Positions 47,834-60,421 of a stretch of DNA of 64,000 nt are shown here, piece by piece; within the stretch, counting starts at the first letter, position 1; every line of letters begins with the position of its first letter. Below the pieces are notes generated by a model that was given only the letters and a program-made list of their open reading frames with translations, was not told the origin of the DNA and searched no databases. A program made the position numbers and the translations under genes. This stretch comes from Sphagnum magellanicum (taxonomy: Eukaryota > Streptophyta > Sphagnopsida > Sphagnales > Sphagnaceae). Location of the stretch: NCBI GenBank assembly GCA_021904315.1, contig CM038920.1, positions 12,400,001 through 12,464,000 on the forward strand, read 5' to 3'.

Positions 47834-49858
47834 TGTAAGGTTCATGAAAAGAATAGTGGGAATTTTGGGAACAAAGGTATGTATTCATTGTTTCACAATT
47901 GTAACCACATTTGTGGATGAACCATCTATTTGTTGCCATGACATTTGCATGCGTATACTCTAAATGTTTGACATTTATTGAATTAGTTTGATATTGCACA
48001 AAAATTCCGAAATATGGTTTTCTTATGGACTATATTACCACAAGACAAGTTTTGGTTTTTTCTGTATGTGTTGTGACGTCAAAAGAATGCTTGCCCGGGA
48101 TTCTTGGCTGCATTCAATAACTTCCAAACTTTGAATAACCAAGATTGATTGAGTGCAAGCATCCAAACATTTCAATCCCTACTTTTGTTGGAAACTTGTA
48201 CATTGTTGGCAAGCAAACAATGCTGATCACACCAAATCAAGTTCCCCTTTAGTCATGTCAATCAATTATCCCTTTCAAGCTATTGATTTTGCTGGTAAAT
48301 TTTTTCTGTCTGCACCAAGCAGAGTAATGAAGGTGCAGGCACTTACTTGGTGCTCCGGATGTACCTTCTTCAAAGGGGAACATATTTTCCAGCTCGGGAA
48401 GCTTGACGAGCTCATTTTGCTTCTGTTTTGCACATTACTCTCAATATGTTTGGTTGCGGCTATTGGCAAGTCTTTTTTATTCCTCTTCTTCCTCCTTGCA
48501 AGATGGAAAGGTTTAAGACTCTAGTTTATCTCAGATGTTTTTTCACCAAGAACCTAGAACATGAGAGTCAGTTTCATTAAGTACAAGATTTGTCATTAAA
48601 CTGTACAGTGGTGTGGGTTCTGTTTGCAATGAGGCTTTTATAACAAGCATTCAGTATTGGTATCTGGGTCTCATGTTTCTGAGTGTTGAGGAACAGACAC
48701 AGAGAGGGAAGGAAGCGCCTCCTGCACAGCATGTCTACAGAGCCTTACATGGTTCACCATCTTCTCAACTCAGTGACTCTTGATCATCATGGTTCATGAG
48801 GCCTCTCTCTTTACACAGCATACCAAAATCTCCTTCTTCTTGTACGTATTAAGGATGTCTATTGAAGTTGATTTCTTTCAAGATCCTTTTGCTTGGACCT
48901 GGAAGGGCCAACCCTGTGGATATCCAGAAAGAAGATGTTATGGAAGGAAAAGCATAGAATCCTAGTGAGATTGGCCTTCAGAGAGCTCCTTCACATTTTG
49001 TAGATCTTAGGTGTCTTGCTGATCTTCTTATCTTCCACAATCTCCAAAAAGACATTATGTGAGTTTTTCTCATCATCCTTGAAATGTTCCTCAATAGCAT
49101 AAGTAGTTAACACCTTTGGATCTGTTGTAGCAGTTCTTTGGGTCGGGCCTGGAGTCTGGTGGGTCACAATTGTGGCTAATGCTCAAATGGGATACTCTAT
49201 ATTCTTTTAGAAGTCAGCAGATACAAGCACTTCAGCCCGGAATTTCTTCCCTGCTTTTGATCAATCTCTTGTCCTTCTATAATCCTGTCCATGCCTTCCA
49301 TACTCCTCCAGTTACATCACATGAAGAGGATGGAAGATACATAATGTTTGATTAGTTGGAGAAGCTCCATTTGTTATGCTAGCTGAATTTTTTCCACCAT
49401 CCACCATGCTACATGAATTCACAAGCCTTTTCATGAAAGGAGGTGGTGTTTTTGCACATGAAAGAAATTTTTGCACTTGTTACTTAAGAAAAGCCCATAC
49501 CAAATTCTTGGAAAAGGATGAGCAAAGTATAAAGTTTGCGTGTCTAGACATTCGTTGCAAATTTCTGTGCCTTGATGCATTGATTCTAGCCATGACGTGA
49601 TCAAATTTGATGTGCTATACCTGTCATTTTACTTTTTCATTCAAAGCTCTAAATATAAATGTCTTGCTCCTTCCCTTCATTTACGTTTGTTGATCCTCCA
49701 AGTGGGGGAAACATCGAATGCTCCAAAGTCTCAACTGTGCCACAAAGAAATTGAGGAAGCAGAAATTCTCCTTCATGTATTTAACCCATATTCTCTGCCC
49801 AAGAACACAACACAGCGTATATAGTGAGGAATGTGATATGCACTGGGCAGCTGAGCAG
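47834..49858. other. Intergenic, no gene recognised
   Basis: From about 48,100 composition is more balanced, and several frames of 60-120 codons are open, one (48,153-48,524) ending in a hydrophobic stretch. None matches a known family, and I could not build a spliced gene. Confidence 0.35.
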
Positions 49859-50172
49859 TGTCACGGCTGCTTGTAACCCGAGTGGGAGCCAGGAAGATGT
49901 CGTCATGGGTCTGTCAGAGGGGCCACTGTGCACGTGTCGAAGGTGCGTCCGCTCCAAGCCCAGAGATCGCTAGTGGCCTCCTACCGGAGGGTCCGGATGT
50001 CGGGGGAGTTAAAGTGAGGGGCAATGCGTGAGGCGGGTAACCGAGCAGCGAAAACTTTCCGCTCCGGGCAGTGGAGGGATAGCGTGCCTGAACGTAACGC
50101 GGTGATTCTCCTCCCTGGCTAGCTCCCCGTGTTACCATCTTCTCTTTTTGCTGCTGCTGCTGCCCGCCTACA
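49859..50172. mobile_element. GC-rich island, possible solo or partial LTR
   Basis: About 310 bases with far higher GC than anything within several kilobases. It starts TGTCACGGCTGC, like many plant LTR-retrotransposon ends, and a candidate CA end is CGCCTACA at 50,172. The flanking pentamers (AGCAG and GAGAG) do not match, so insertion is not proven. It contains CG dinucleotides that are rare in the surroundings, and no coding or rRNA/tRNA-like pattern that I recognise. Confidence 0.4.
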
Positions 50173-51246
50173 GAGAGTGCATACTTATGCTTCCAATTTG
50201 GGAGTTTGTGTCATTTTTGTCCAACATATCACTAATAAGAGTGATCAACTATGCAACAATAAGAACTTGGTAATTATGCACAAGATCAACATTTTCTTAT
50301 ACAATTGGGTAACAAGATTGTATTTTACTTAAACTTATTGGCATTAGTTTACAATGTAATAATGAGTTCCATGCTATGATATTTACACATAATTTGCACT
50401 ACAAACTCCCTCATGATTTCCTAAATAGAAATTGTATATCTCAAAATGAAATTTAAAACACAATTAGTTCAAAATTAAACTTGGGGAAAAGTCTAAATAT
50501 ATCAAAATAAGTGTTTGTTTGGATGTGATCAAATCATAATCCTCCCAAACCATGAGCCTCATATTATACTTTTGGTACTATTGGAAAGCTCTAAATGAGG
50601 TGGTGTGTATGTTTGTTGGTTTGCAATTTTAGGACAAATAGAGCAAAAGTTATTGAAATTATTCTGATTTTTGTCCTGGGAAATTAATTAAAATGATATT
50701 TCTCTATTGCGTTTCATAAGAACTTTGAAGTTAAGCTCACTTCAATTTAATAATATTGAAATGGGTGACTTAAAAAAAAGCTTGAATAATTGAACCAATG
50801 ATATTGAGAGCCAAACATTGAAGCCTAGAGATAGTGGTGGATTTGTGTTGTTTTTTATTAGCACATGCAATGGGAATACTTTAATGCTACAAAATTTACA
50901 AATATTTTATAACTTTTAGGGAAGGTTGTCTTGTCAATGATTAGACCATGCCATCTTCATTTGTAAATTTTTCAACAAATTGTTAGTCCAATCATAGTAT
51001 TAAGAATCACCCAAGTACATGATTAGGTCCTTAAAAGTAGAATATGCTTAAAATCATGATTTTCAAATCAATTTTTATTTTTAAAATTCTTATGACTCAA
51101 AAATATCTTATATAATATAAAGGTGCACAATAAATAAAAAATCATGAAAATGTCATTTTCAAATAACTTAAGTTTTTTTTTTAATCCTTTAAGTAACAAA
51201 AAAATAGTCACATTATTTTAAAAATGTCTTTGGGTGTTCCATATTG
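50173..51246. other. AT-rich intergenic, no gene seen
   Basis: Short frames only. Confidence 0.45.
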
Positions 51247-51595
51247 TAGTACCTTTACCATTTCGGCGACAAACTACCAAATATTTAATTAAATTTAAAA
51301 TTTTAACTTAGGCATTTGGTTTTTTAATTTTGAAAATTTTGGCAGGTAATGGTTATAACAAATAATATACTAAACTTCGTCATTGTTATGGAATAGTCTA
51401 ATGTGTTTAAATTGTTTTAGTTTTAAGTTGCCATCATGGGAGGTTTGCAATTCAAAACTTGGGAGGTCTACAATTCAAAACTTGATAGTTGAACTTTTTG
51501 ATTTTATATAAATTTCAACATATATAATAAATATTTTTCAAATTTTGAAAAAAAGAAAAAATAATTTAATTCATGCCAAAATGGTAAAGGTACTA
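51247..51595. mobile_element. MITE-like element, 21-bp inverted ends
   Basis: TAGTACCTTTACCATTTCGG at the left (51,247) pairs with the right end (51,575-51,595) at 20 of 21 positions. The 349-bp body is AT-rich and non-coding. No clear target duplication. Confidence 0.7.
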
Positions 51596-54500
51596 TGGTA
51601 ATCATTTAAAATTTTGCCATATGTTCTCATAATATATTAGAAATATTACTTGTTTCCTATGAATCTTTTATCTTCTCCATCATTGTTAATTACATTTTAT
51701 CCAATCATCCTACCAAAAGAAGACCAAGTAAGAAACAACTTTCAATTTTTATCTCTTGTCCTCTTTGAATACTACAATTGATAATGGGTGGCGATGTGAA
51801 ACATGGATTTTAGGCCACACTTAACCACATAAAAAAACTTACTATTGATATTTTCTTAGTAGTCCCTTGTGAAAGCTCAATTGCAATCTAGGTGGAAAAT
51901 ATGAAGAAGGGAAAATATTGATATGAAATGTGTAGATGTAAAAAATGAGGTTTAATATGCTACCACATGAAATGTGTGTTTATCATTGACCATTTATAAT
52001 TTGGTGTTATGACTACAAATACAAAAGAAGCTCATACAATTTGCTTCAATGTTTCTCGTGAGTAGATTTTTATATCACACATGGCAACATCTCTAGTTGG
52101 GTCAACTATAATTTTTTCAACTTTAGGACTAAAACAAATAAATCCAATTTGAAGCTTATTAGTAATGGGATCCATTTGATTCTAGAATAGTCAATCACAA
52201 AAATCATTTTACACAACAACCTTATTGTAACCTCTAAAATTGAGAATATAACAACCAACAAAACCACATGAGTTATTCACCTCCCCAAAAGAATTAATGT
52301 CTTAACCATTTCCAAACCCCAACATGACACCATTTGCCTTTGTTATTTGGATTATTCTTAAACCTATAGTGTGTTTTTACAACAAGACTAGAGAGAACAA
52401 GAAGATTGGACACAACAAGTTTAATGCATCATGTTCATGTTTTAACTTATATATGTATTGTAACTTGAAAAGCTAAAATTTTGGGTTTAAGGTTGAAATT
52501 TTTAGTAGTTTGTAATGGTGTGCTTAATTGTTGCAATGTTGTAATAACACATGGTTGATGGCATTGTTGCAATTGAATCTTGAATTTGAACATGATGAGT
52601 AGGTGACAAGTTTGGACTATGCAACTTGTGATTTTAGCAGTTGTTTGTTGCTTATGTAATATTGAATAGATACACAAAACGCTACCACCCCTTGCCATTT
52701 CATAATGAAAAACAACATAATCACATTCTACAACTTCATAACTTGCACAAATTTAATGTGGAATGTGCAACAATTAAACAATGAACTAAAGCAATTTTTT
52801 GTTCAAAGTTTTAACGACTTGAAGCACATATGATTTGATGGTGTTGAAAAATTGTACATAATCATGATTGGAATGAAAGTGACAAAAAGTTCGCGATGAA
52901 TCTTACTGGGTGATATTGACAAAACCTCATAGGGAGAAAATGGCAATTCACTTGTCAATGATGGTGACATTTTGATGAATTCAATGGTGTTGCTTGACAT
53001 TTTTAACAATGTTTTAAAATGTAGCTTTGATGTGATGGCGAGATCTACCACTATCATCCTCTTCAACGTAATGACACTAAACCTTGAACATTGAGTGTTT
53101 TTACGAAAAAGGCGAGTTTTGAACCATTGGATCCTTTCATTGGATTCACGACCCTTGGAACAAGGTTGAAACTATTCCCATTATACCCAATTGGTAAATC
53201 TGTAAATTTTTCAAGCAAGGCAAGGTGCTTTAGATGATTGATTTTTTGATTTTGCACTACATTTTTCAAGAGAGTATATTATCATAAATAACATTCCCTC
53301 CCGTAACACTACAAATATTTTGCCAAGCTTCTACAAAATATTACAATTTTAACATATTGGTATACATCAATCTTGGTATAGAATGGCCTTTTCAACAATT
53401 ATTGATCTCAAAATAAAGATAACAAGTGAGGGGGCCTTCAAAGGTAGTATCAAATATGTATGAGATATCAATGGACGTGATGTTAAGATTCTTATTATTT
53501 GGTCACACACTATTATATAGATTTAATGCATCCAATTGTAGTTGGTTTGCCCCTTGATACTTATAAACAAAAAATCAATACCACCTTTCTTTTCATTCTT
53601 ATTGGATCCAATTATCCAAAAATACAACAAAATGTGGCTATCATTCTATATTTTGCTTCCTTATGCTATGATAAATAGGAAGCAAGACATATGTTTAGTG
53701 GACAATGTTAAATTGAAAGGGGTAAGTGTTGGGCAAGTATCCCAAGGAGTGTTGGGTATTACTTGGGCATCATTTGAACATTACTCACTGAAACCCTCCA
53801 AATATCAGTTTAAGTGATATTCAAATTGATATACTAACCTTTAGTTTCCTCTCATGGGAGAATCTAGGTGAGACCTTTACCCTTGAAAAAGAAAAATCCA
53901 TAAACTAAGAATTGGGAGAATTTTTTTGTTTTTTTTTCCCTCTTGGGTCCCGTTTTTAGCTAAAATGCTTAAGTGGTAGGTGTAGGGGGTAGGTGGTAGT
54001 TTCAGGAATAAGGAAAAATGAATCCAAAGTGATTGTTGGGTGTAGGGGGTTAGGTAGGAACTAGGAACTAAATTTTTTTGGAAGAAGGAATCTTAAACCT
54101 TAAACCATGCCCAATGCACATTTTGCTTTCAATATAAAAAGACAAGCTCTCCAACTTTTCCCCTTCTCACATTGTGTTTAATAATTTTTAAATAATTTTT
54201 AAATGGAAATTGTCAAAATGATAATTGGTTCATGAAAACCGATGAAAATAACCAATTATTTTCACATAGGCAAGAACCAGAAACTTAAAATTAGTCTTGA
54301 AAAAAACAAATCCAAATTTGGGACTTGGATCTAGCCTTTAAATGTTAATTAATTAATTAAATTTAGAGAATTGGCATATGTGGTTTGAAAAAATCAATAT
54401 CCAAACCAAACGAATATCAAAATAATGATATTTGCCCAACATTGGTAAATACAATGAAAACTAATCAACCAAATTGAGATAGAAGGTTGAATATTGTCTC

Positions 54501-57363
54501 AATAATTCATAACTTAACCTTTGTGGCTACCATGCTCACATCTTTGTACTCATATAAAACAATAAAAAGAAGTAAAACCACAAAGTTTCAAATCAGGAAA
54601 GGTTGTTTAGGTAGGGGTCTTTATAGTGCAAAATTAATATTGGATTAATGTTTTAGTATATGGGTAAACCTTAGTTTTCAATCTAGTTCTTTAATAATTT
54701 GCCTACTAGTTATATTTTACAATAAGGCTTTTAAAAGGCCAAAATGAACCAATGCCCACCAATGCGCAATGGATGGTAAGTGGTTAAGAAACATTTTTTT
54801 TTTTAAATTTCAATTTTTTATCTAACCACTTTGATTAGTTTGGTTAATTTTTTTATTACTTTTTTACTAATAACCCATTTGCAAGTTGTTAGTAGGTAAG
54901 TAAGAAAAATAACCTTATTTATCTATGTGCCTATAAACCATCTACTTACATAGTAGTCACCTATTTTCTTACCTATCTACTTATATATGGGATTTATTTC
55001 TTACACAATGGGTTACTAAGGTTTAGGTTGATTATAACCTTTGCCTCATTCTTTACAATGTGTAAAGTCATGGTTTGGGCACATAGTCGCATCATCTTTT
55101 AACTAGATTTTTCTCTCATCAAAATCAAACCCTAATTACCTCTTAATTATAACCATTATTGGAACCAAAAAACAAAACTATGTCCTTTGTTCACTAACTC
55201 AACCATCACAAATTTAACATGTGACAAATCAATAATGAAAATTGTGTGAAGTTCGTTCATTCATAGGTTTATACATTTTACATATGAATATTATGTGTTG
55301 AAAACATGTTTGACACATGGATAAATGTGTTGATGGATGAAATATGAACCTATGAATGAATGAATGTCACATGAATTTTGCATCTTCCAATAAATCTATG
55401 TGTCAAATGTGTTTTTGATGCACAATATCAATGTGTGAAATATACAAATTATGAATGAACGACTTTTGCATGATTTCCATTCCTAAGTCGTGAGATGCTA
55501 AATTTGTGATGACATATTAATTTGGATTAACCAAAATTGGCATGGTATTTTTAGGAACGACAAACCAATCAAATAGTTCCATCACAAAAGAGTCACATCA
55601 TGAATGGTGCAATTATATGGTCTTTCCATTGGGTACAAGGTTTGAGTTTCAACTTTAAACTTCAAATGTTTCATATTTGGATTTTAGTTTTGCAAGACTT
55701 CTTTGAAGAGTTTTTTGCTTAAATATATTGGGCATTCAAATGACATAACCATGTTACATATTCTTTATAATGCATGCCCTTGTAATTAGTCCAAGCCAAA
55801 AATGATGATAACCACATTTTAAAAAAAATTCTTATTTCTTTATAATGGCGATGAGGTGAGGCAACATGCTAGCCAAGAAGCCCCAATCCTATCCTCTTTT
55901 GAGGCTAAGAGGTTCAAAAATTTCAAAATTGGGTATTCACAATGTGTTCTATGTGGTTTTCAATAGGTTCACATTGAGTTTTAAAAATTCTCATATGTTC
56001 TCAATAGCATCAAACTAAATCCCATATCTTTTGCCAATGTGACAAACTTGCCCCCTCCAGGTATATGTGGTTTTATAACATCTCAACAATGTGTTCAAAA
56101 TTAAATGCTAGTGAAATATTGATCAATCATTGACATAATATTATAATGACATTGTAATATAATATCAATCATAACAATGTTTTCCAAGTTTATCACAACA
56201 TCAAATCAATAATTGTATAACATTTCATTAGCACTTAACCTTAAACACATTGTTAAAATGTTGTAAAAACACAAATAAATAAAGAGAACATAATTGTGAT
56301 TTGAAAAGTTTTATTGTTATAAACTTATATAAGTAGATCAAGAGGATATTCAAAACTTTTCTAATTGAACAATGTTCAAAATCAAGATTTTTTTCGGTGA
56401 TGGGCCAATCTAATCACACACAAAAATAATTAAAATTTTTAAAAAAAAATTATATACATATGCTTAACTTTGGGTGTCCTAAAATAATTTCATGTAGCCA
56501 ATAAGACACCTCAACAAGCATTATGAAGGTGAGAGAGAGAGGTGTTTTATAGGATTGTGGTGTTCCCAGAGGTTCCACCAAGTTGGGTTTTTGGGTTTTT
56601 ATTATTCCCATAAAGTTCCCAAAGGATTCTCAGTGTGCTCCCCAACATTTTCCCAATGAGCCCCCACACTTTTATCCCGTATATTATAGCCCAAAGATTT
56701 CTTCTTTTTCACCTATATTATAGTGCACCCTCTATACCATTGGTTAAAGTGGGATCATCTTCAAGGCTCTAAAGGGGTATATGATTTTTCAAAGAACCTT
56801 TCTAGGCTTCAAGAGACATGACTTTAAAAAAGAAACTCAATTATGAAAAATTCTTCTTGGTCCAATTGTGAACTCAAGTGTTACGAGCCCCCAAGTTTTA
56901 AGGTTTGAGTTGAGTTGAGTTGAATTGAAAGGGTGGTCAAAGGTTTAAGATATGAAAAGACAAAAAAGAAAGAAAGAAAAATTATGACGAAAAAGACATT
57001 GATTGGTTTTAATACTCAAAATTCTAAAATAAAATAAATTATCAATGAAAAAAAATTCTAAAACTCAAATAATTTTAGCTTTGTTGGTTCAAAATTTTGT
57101 GAAATGACCATCATGCACATCACCTCATTGGAGAGGGGAGGGGGGAGGGGCTTTCCACATTACAAAAATGAAGTAATACATGAAGTAAAAGTAAAAGGTC
57201 TCAATAGGGTAGGTACCTTACCTAGTCACAATGTAGGTGTTAGTTCACACTTGGATTTAAAAATAATAAAAACAATTTAAATTTATTATAATTAATTTTT
57301 AAAAAGAAAAAGAAAAAGAAATTAAAATTAAAATTTTTAACTATTAATTTAAAATTAAAATTT
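51596..57363. other. Long AT-rich intergenic, no gene recognised
   Basis: Minus-strand frames at 52,803-53,066 and 53,063-53,269 adjoin and look mildly protein-like but match nothing I know. G-rich GTAGGGGGTAGG sequence lies at 53,975-54,050. Telomere-like motifs are absent. Confidence 0.4.
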
Positions 57364-57385
57364 AAAAAAAAAAAAAAAAAAAAAA
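57364..57385. repeat. 22-nt A homopolymer
   Basis: A pure A run after an AAAAT-rich stretch, lying 1.2 kb upstream of the ZIP transporter start. It marks the change from AT-rich intergenic DNA to the gene-dense end. Confidence 0.85.
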
Positions 57386-57499
57386 CCCACTTCATCTTTG
57401 CTGAGTCTACCTTGTATAATAAAAGAATCTTTGATTGCCAACGACTTTAAGTACTCCAGTTGTGATTATTAATTAGCCCACACCCATTGAAGGATGGAA

Positions 57500-58537
57500 G
57501 CAACTGGGATCCTTCCTTCCTTCCTTCCTTCCTTCGCTGCTGCGTACGCGCTCATAATCACTCGCTCATGGAAGTGCTGAAGCGGATCAACAAACTTGTT
57601 GACATTCGCAAATCCTCCGACTAATCTACTCCTCACTCGCCTTCGCATTTTGCACGCACTTGTCGTTGCTGCCAGCGATCCTCTCTTCCATCGATTGCAT
57701 TTTTCCATTGATAGGCGCTCGCTTGTGGTATGTCTGTGGATCGTGTTGGGGGTTTTTTTTTTTTTTTGGTTTTGTTTTTGGGGGGGGGTTTTCTTTCCCA
57801 GTTTGGTGGAAAGGATCGAGCGGGAAAGTTGCGTTTGTTGAGGTTCAGGTTGAAGAGAAACGGGAGTTTGTGAAAGGGATGATGGAATAGGAGGAGGAGG
57901 AGGAGGACGATGATGATGATGATGATGATGCGGAGCAAAATGGAAGTGGGAGGAAGGTGGTCGACTGGAAAGCACGGCCGACGAAGTCATGGCTGTCTTA
58001 CTCTGACGACGAGGAGTATACGAGGTTCGTGTGGGCTCTATGGGGGGAAATACCCTGATATCTGAAATTCTCACATCTCGGAACAATTGAGACTAGAACG
58101 GCCAGGCATGTGTCTCTAGTTTCTTTGGTTATTTTCATCTCTCTTTTTGAGGGAAATTGGTTATGGCAGAGACTAGCAGCACAACAATTTTGTAATTCAA
58201 AATTGTATTTGAACAGTGGTGCTTGCTGCACAAGCAAACTTCTTTTTCCCCTTCAAACAAACTATGGTCGATGGAGAGATTGCGTTGGGGGGTTGTGGTG
58301 AGATTAGAGAGAGGTACTCTAGAAATGGGAGTTGCATCTTTTAAATGCCTGATGATGACTTGGTCTCATGTGTGGTTGCATGCATTACAGAGGATGTTGA
58401 CATCACCGGAGTTTTGTGATTGAAGGAGCATGCAATGGTTGTGTCTCAGATGGAATCCCTGGTTGGGATGAGATGGATGGCAATCAAGGAAATCAAGGAA
58501 ATCAAGTACTGACTGGTAATTGTGGAGAGGTTGAAGG
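57500..58537 (+). other. Presumed 5' leader region of the ZIP gene, with a coding-like stretch
   Basis: A CCTT run (57,512-57,535) opens the region. GTATGT at 57,728 and a pyrimidine/G-rich tract ending TTTCCCAG at 57,801 would bound a 74-nt intron. After it, one plus-strand frame reads GKVAFVEVQVEEKREF, is cut by TAG at 57,888-57,890, then continues with Glu/Asp runs and VVDWKARPTKSWLSYSDDEE to a TGA at 58,056. No family is recognised. The minus-strand frame over 57,469-58,086 is His/Pro low-complexity antisense. Confidence 0.35.
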
Positions 58538-60421
58538 ATGGCATCAGGCCATGCCATGGCCAGGAAGTCTCAAAATGGATGTTCCATTCTGCAATTTTAT
58601 GTTGCAGTACTTGCTCTGCTGCAAGCATTCTACGTTGTCATCCCTGTAGTGGAGGGCATGGCCTCTGGCAAGCCAGCATGGATCAATGACAGGGCTATGC
58701 TTTTAGACAGCATACCAACACTGAACAAAAATCGACGGGACACAGAGATGGACTCAAAGGTGACAGCCATGTGGGGGTCAGAGGATTTAGTGTCAGAGAA
58801 AAAAGATGTTGTCCATGTACAAGAGGTTGTGGCCAAGCCTGTTGTGGAACAGAGAGTTCCAGTGTCAACTGTTGCACTACTCACATTGGGGATGGCAGTA
58901 GCAACAGGGCTGGGGGCAGTCCCCTTCTTCTTCGTGGAGTTGGAAGCACAGTGGGCTGGAATGTGCAATGGCATTGCTTCAGGAGTCATGCTAGCAGCAA
59001 GCTTTGATCTCATACAAGAGGGCCAAAAGTATGGATCCGGTAGCTGGGTGGTTGTTGGCATCCTGTTTGGTGGATTGTTCATTCTCATCAGTCAGAAGAT
59101 GTTGGAAGGCTTTGGGGAAGTCAGCATGCTAGATATGAAGGGGGCTGATGTGCGCAAAATGATTCTGGTCGTTTCCATTATGACACTGCACTCATTTGGG
59201 GAAGGGTCAGGAGTAGGTGTCTCATTTGCAGGCTCAAAAGGATTCTCGCAGGGGTTAATGGTGACTATAGCAATTGCTGTTCATAACATTCCTGAGGGAT
59301 TAGCAGTGAGCATGGTACTTTCACAACAAGGAATATCAGCCAAGCATTCCATGTTGTGGAGCATCTTCACTTCTCTGCCCCAGCCCTTGGTGGCTGTCCC
59401 TGCATTCTTGTGTGCAGAAACTTTCACCCAATTCTTGCCCTTTTGTACAGGCTTTGCAGCTGGATGCATGATATGGATGGTGATTGCAGAGGTGATGCCA
59501 GACAGTTTCCGGGATGCAACCCACTCACAGGTGGCTTCAGCAGCCACACTTTCAGTGGCATTTATGGAAGCTCTTAGTGCAATTCTGGATAACTTTGATC
59601 ATGCCCCAAAGTGGGAGAATTTTTCTGCATTGCTGGTGTCCCTTCTCTTTGGATTGGGACCCTTTTTGGGGGGGCTTGTTATCATGCTACTTGTGAGTTC
59701 AGTGAGATTACCTGCAACACTTCTAACTGGAATTGGTGCTGGAGTTGCCTTGGTGTTGGCTACCTGGCGGCCCCTGCAACTATGGTCTGGGGGGAAAATG
59801 AGCTTGTTCCAAGTCTGCTCTCTTTTGGGTGCTGGTGTTTTTCTCCACTACATCGTAAGGAAAATGATCAAAATAAAAACCAAGGCACCAAAAGATGAGG
59901 TAATTCGATCAGATCCTGGAAAGATCATGAGCCCAGTGGCACAAAGGGCTTGCATTGCGTCACTAATGATAGGGTTTCATGCCTTTGCTGAAGGATTAGC
60001 ATTAGGAGTTGCAGCACCGAAAGCATATGGTCTTGGTGTCCATTTACTCCTACCTGTTTCACTTCATGGTCTACCAAGGGGGGTCTCAGCGGTCAGCACA
60101 ATTTATGGTGGTACAGGTAGTGGAAGGGGTGCATTGCTTGCAGCTGCTCTCACAGGATTCGCTGGTCCAATTGCTGCCATTTTGGCCATCCTTCTGGGAA
60201 TAGGTTATCAAGGGCTTGACTATTGGATGGTGCTGGCTTGTGGGAGCCTCTACCCAGCCTATGGTGGTAACCTTCTTCAGCGAGCTCTTCGTGTGAACCT
60301 CAAGAGTACTTTTCTGGGGCTTTTGTTGGGCTTAGTGTTTGCAACTGCCTGCCTTACCAGCACACGCTTGGTGTGCTTGCACACACCATACTGCAATTCA
60401 GCCCCTGAGACTGTAACATAG
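58538..60421 (+). CDS. ZIP-family metal (zinc) transporter, two-domain plant type
   Basis: 627 codons in one uninterrupted exon, closest in memory to the Arabidopsis At3g08650 type of putative zinc transporters. ZIP proteins move zinc or related divalent metals into the cytosol from outside or from organelles. A hydrophobic segment at about 15-38 looks like a signal peptide or anchor, and an acidic/polar linker runs to about 105. The first ZIP-like half carries HSFGEGSGVG (218-227) and HNIPEGLAVS (249-258), the metal-binding helix pair. A second half repeats the pattern as HAFAEGLALGV (481-491) and HGLPRG (510-515), where Arg replaces the expected Glu, so the second site may be impaired. About 12-14 membrane segments can be counted. 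The start at 58,538 is chosen as the first ATG that gives the hydrophobic leader; Met7 (58,556) is an alternative. Confidence 0.92.
   Translation: MASGHAMARKSQNGCSILQFYVAVLALLQAFYVVIPVVEGMASGKPAWINDRAMLLDSIPTLNKNRRDTEMDSKVTAMWGSEDLVSEKKDVVHVQEVVAKPVVEQRVPVSTVALLTLGMAVATGLGAVPFFFVELEAQWAGMCNGIASGVMLAASFDLIQEGQKYGSGSWVVVGILFGGLFILISQKMLEGFGEVSMLDMKGADVRKMILVVSIMTLHSFGEGSGVGVSFAGSKGFSQGLMVTIAIAVHNIPEGLAVSMVLSQQGISAKHSMLWSIFTSLPQPLVAVPAFLCAETFTQFLPFCTGFAAGCMIWMVIAEVMPDSFRDATHSQVASAATLSVAFMEALSAILDNFDHAPKWENFSALLVSLLFGLGPFLGGLVIMLLVSSVRLPATLLTGIGAGVALVLATWRPLQLWSGGKMSLFQVCSLLGAGVFLHYIVRKMIKIKTKAPKDEVIRSDPGKIMSPVAQRACIASLMIGFHAFAEGLALGVAAPKAYGLGVHLLLPVSLHGLPRGVSAVSTIYGGTGSGRGALLAAALTGFAGPIAAILAILLGIGYQGLDYWMVLACGSLYPAYGGNLLQRALRVNLKSTFLGLLLGLVFATACLTSTRLVCLHTPYCNSAPETVT

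Noticed and set aside
49859..50172. Possible 5S rRNA-bearing (Cassandra-like) element
   Set aside because: I compared the GC-rich island with the remembered 5S internal promoter and found no convincing match on either strand.
57469..58086. 205-codon minus-strand ORF with His and Pro runs
   Set aside because: The runs come from the GAT/GAG triplet tract on the other strand; no domain, and the plus strand has a better splice-like context.
58630..59088. 152-codon minus-strand ORF
   Set aside because: Lies wholly inside the ZIP transporter coding exon.
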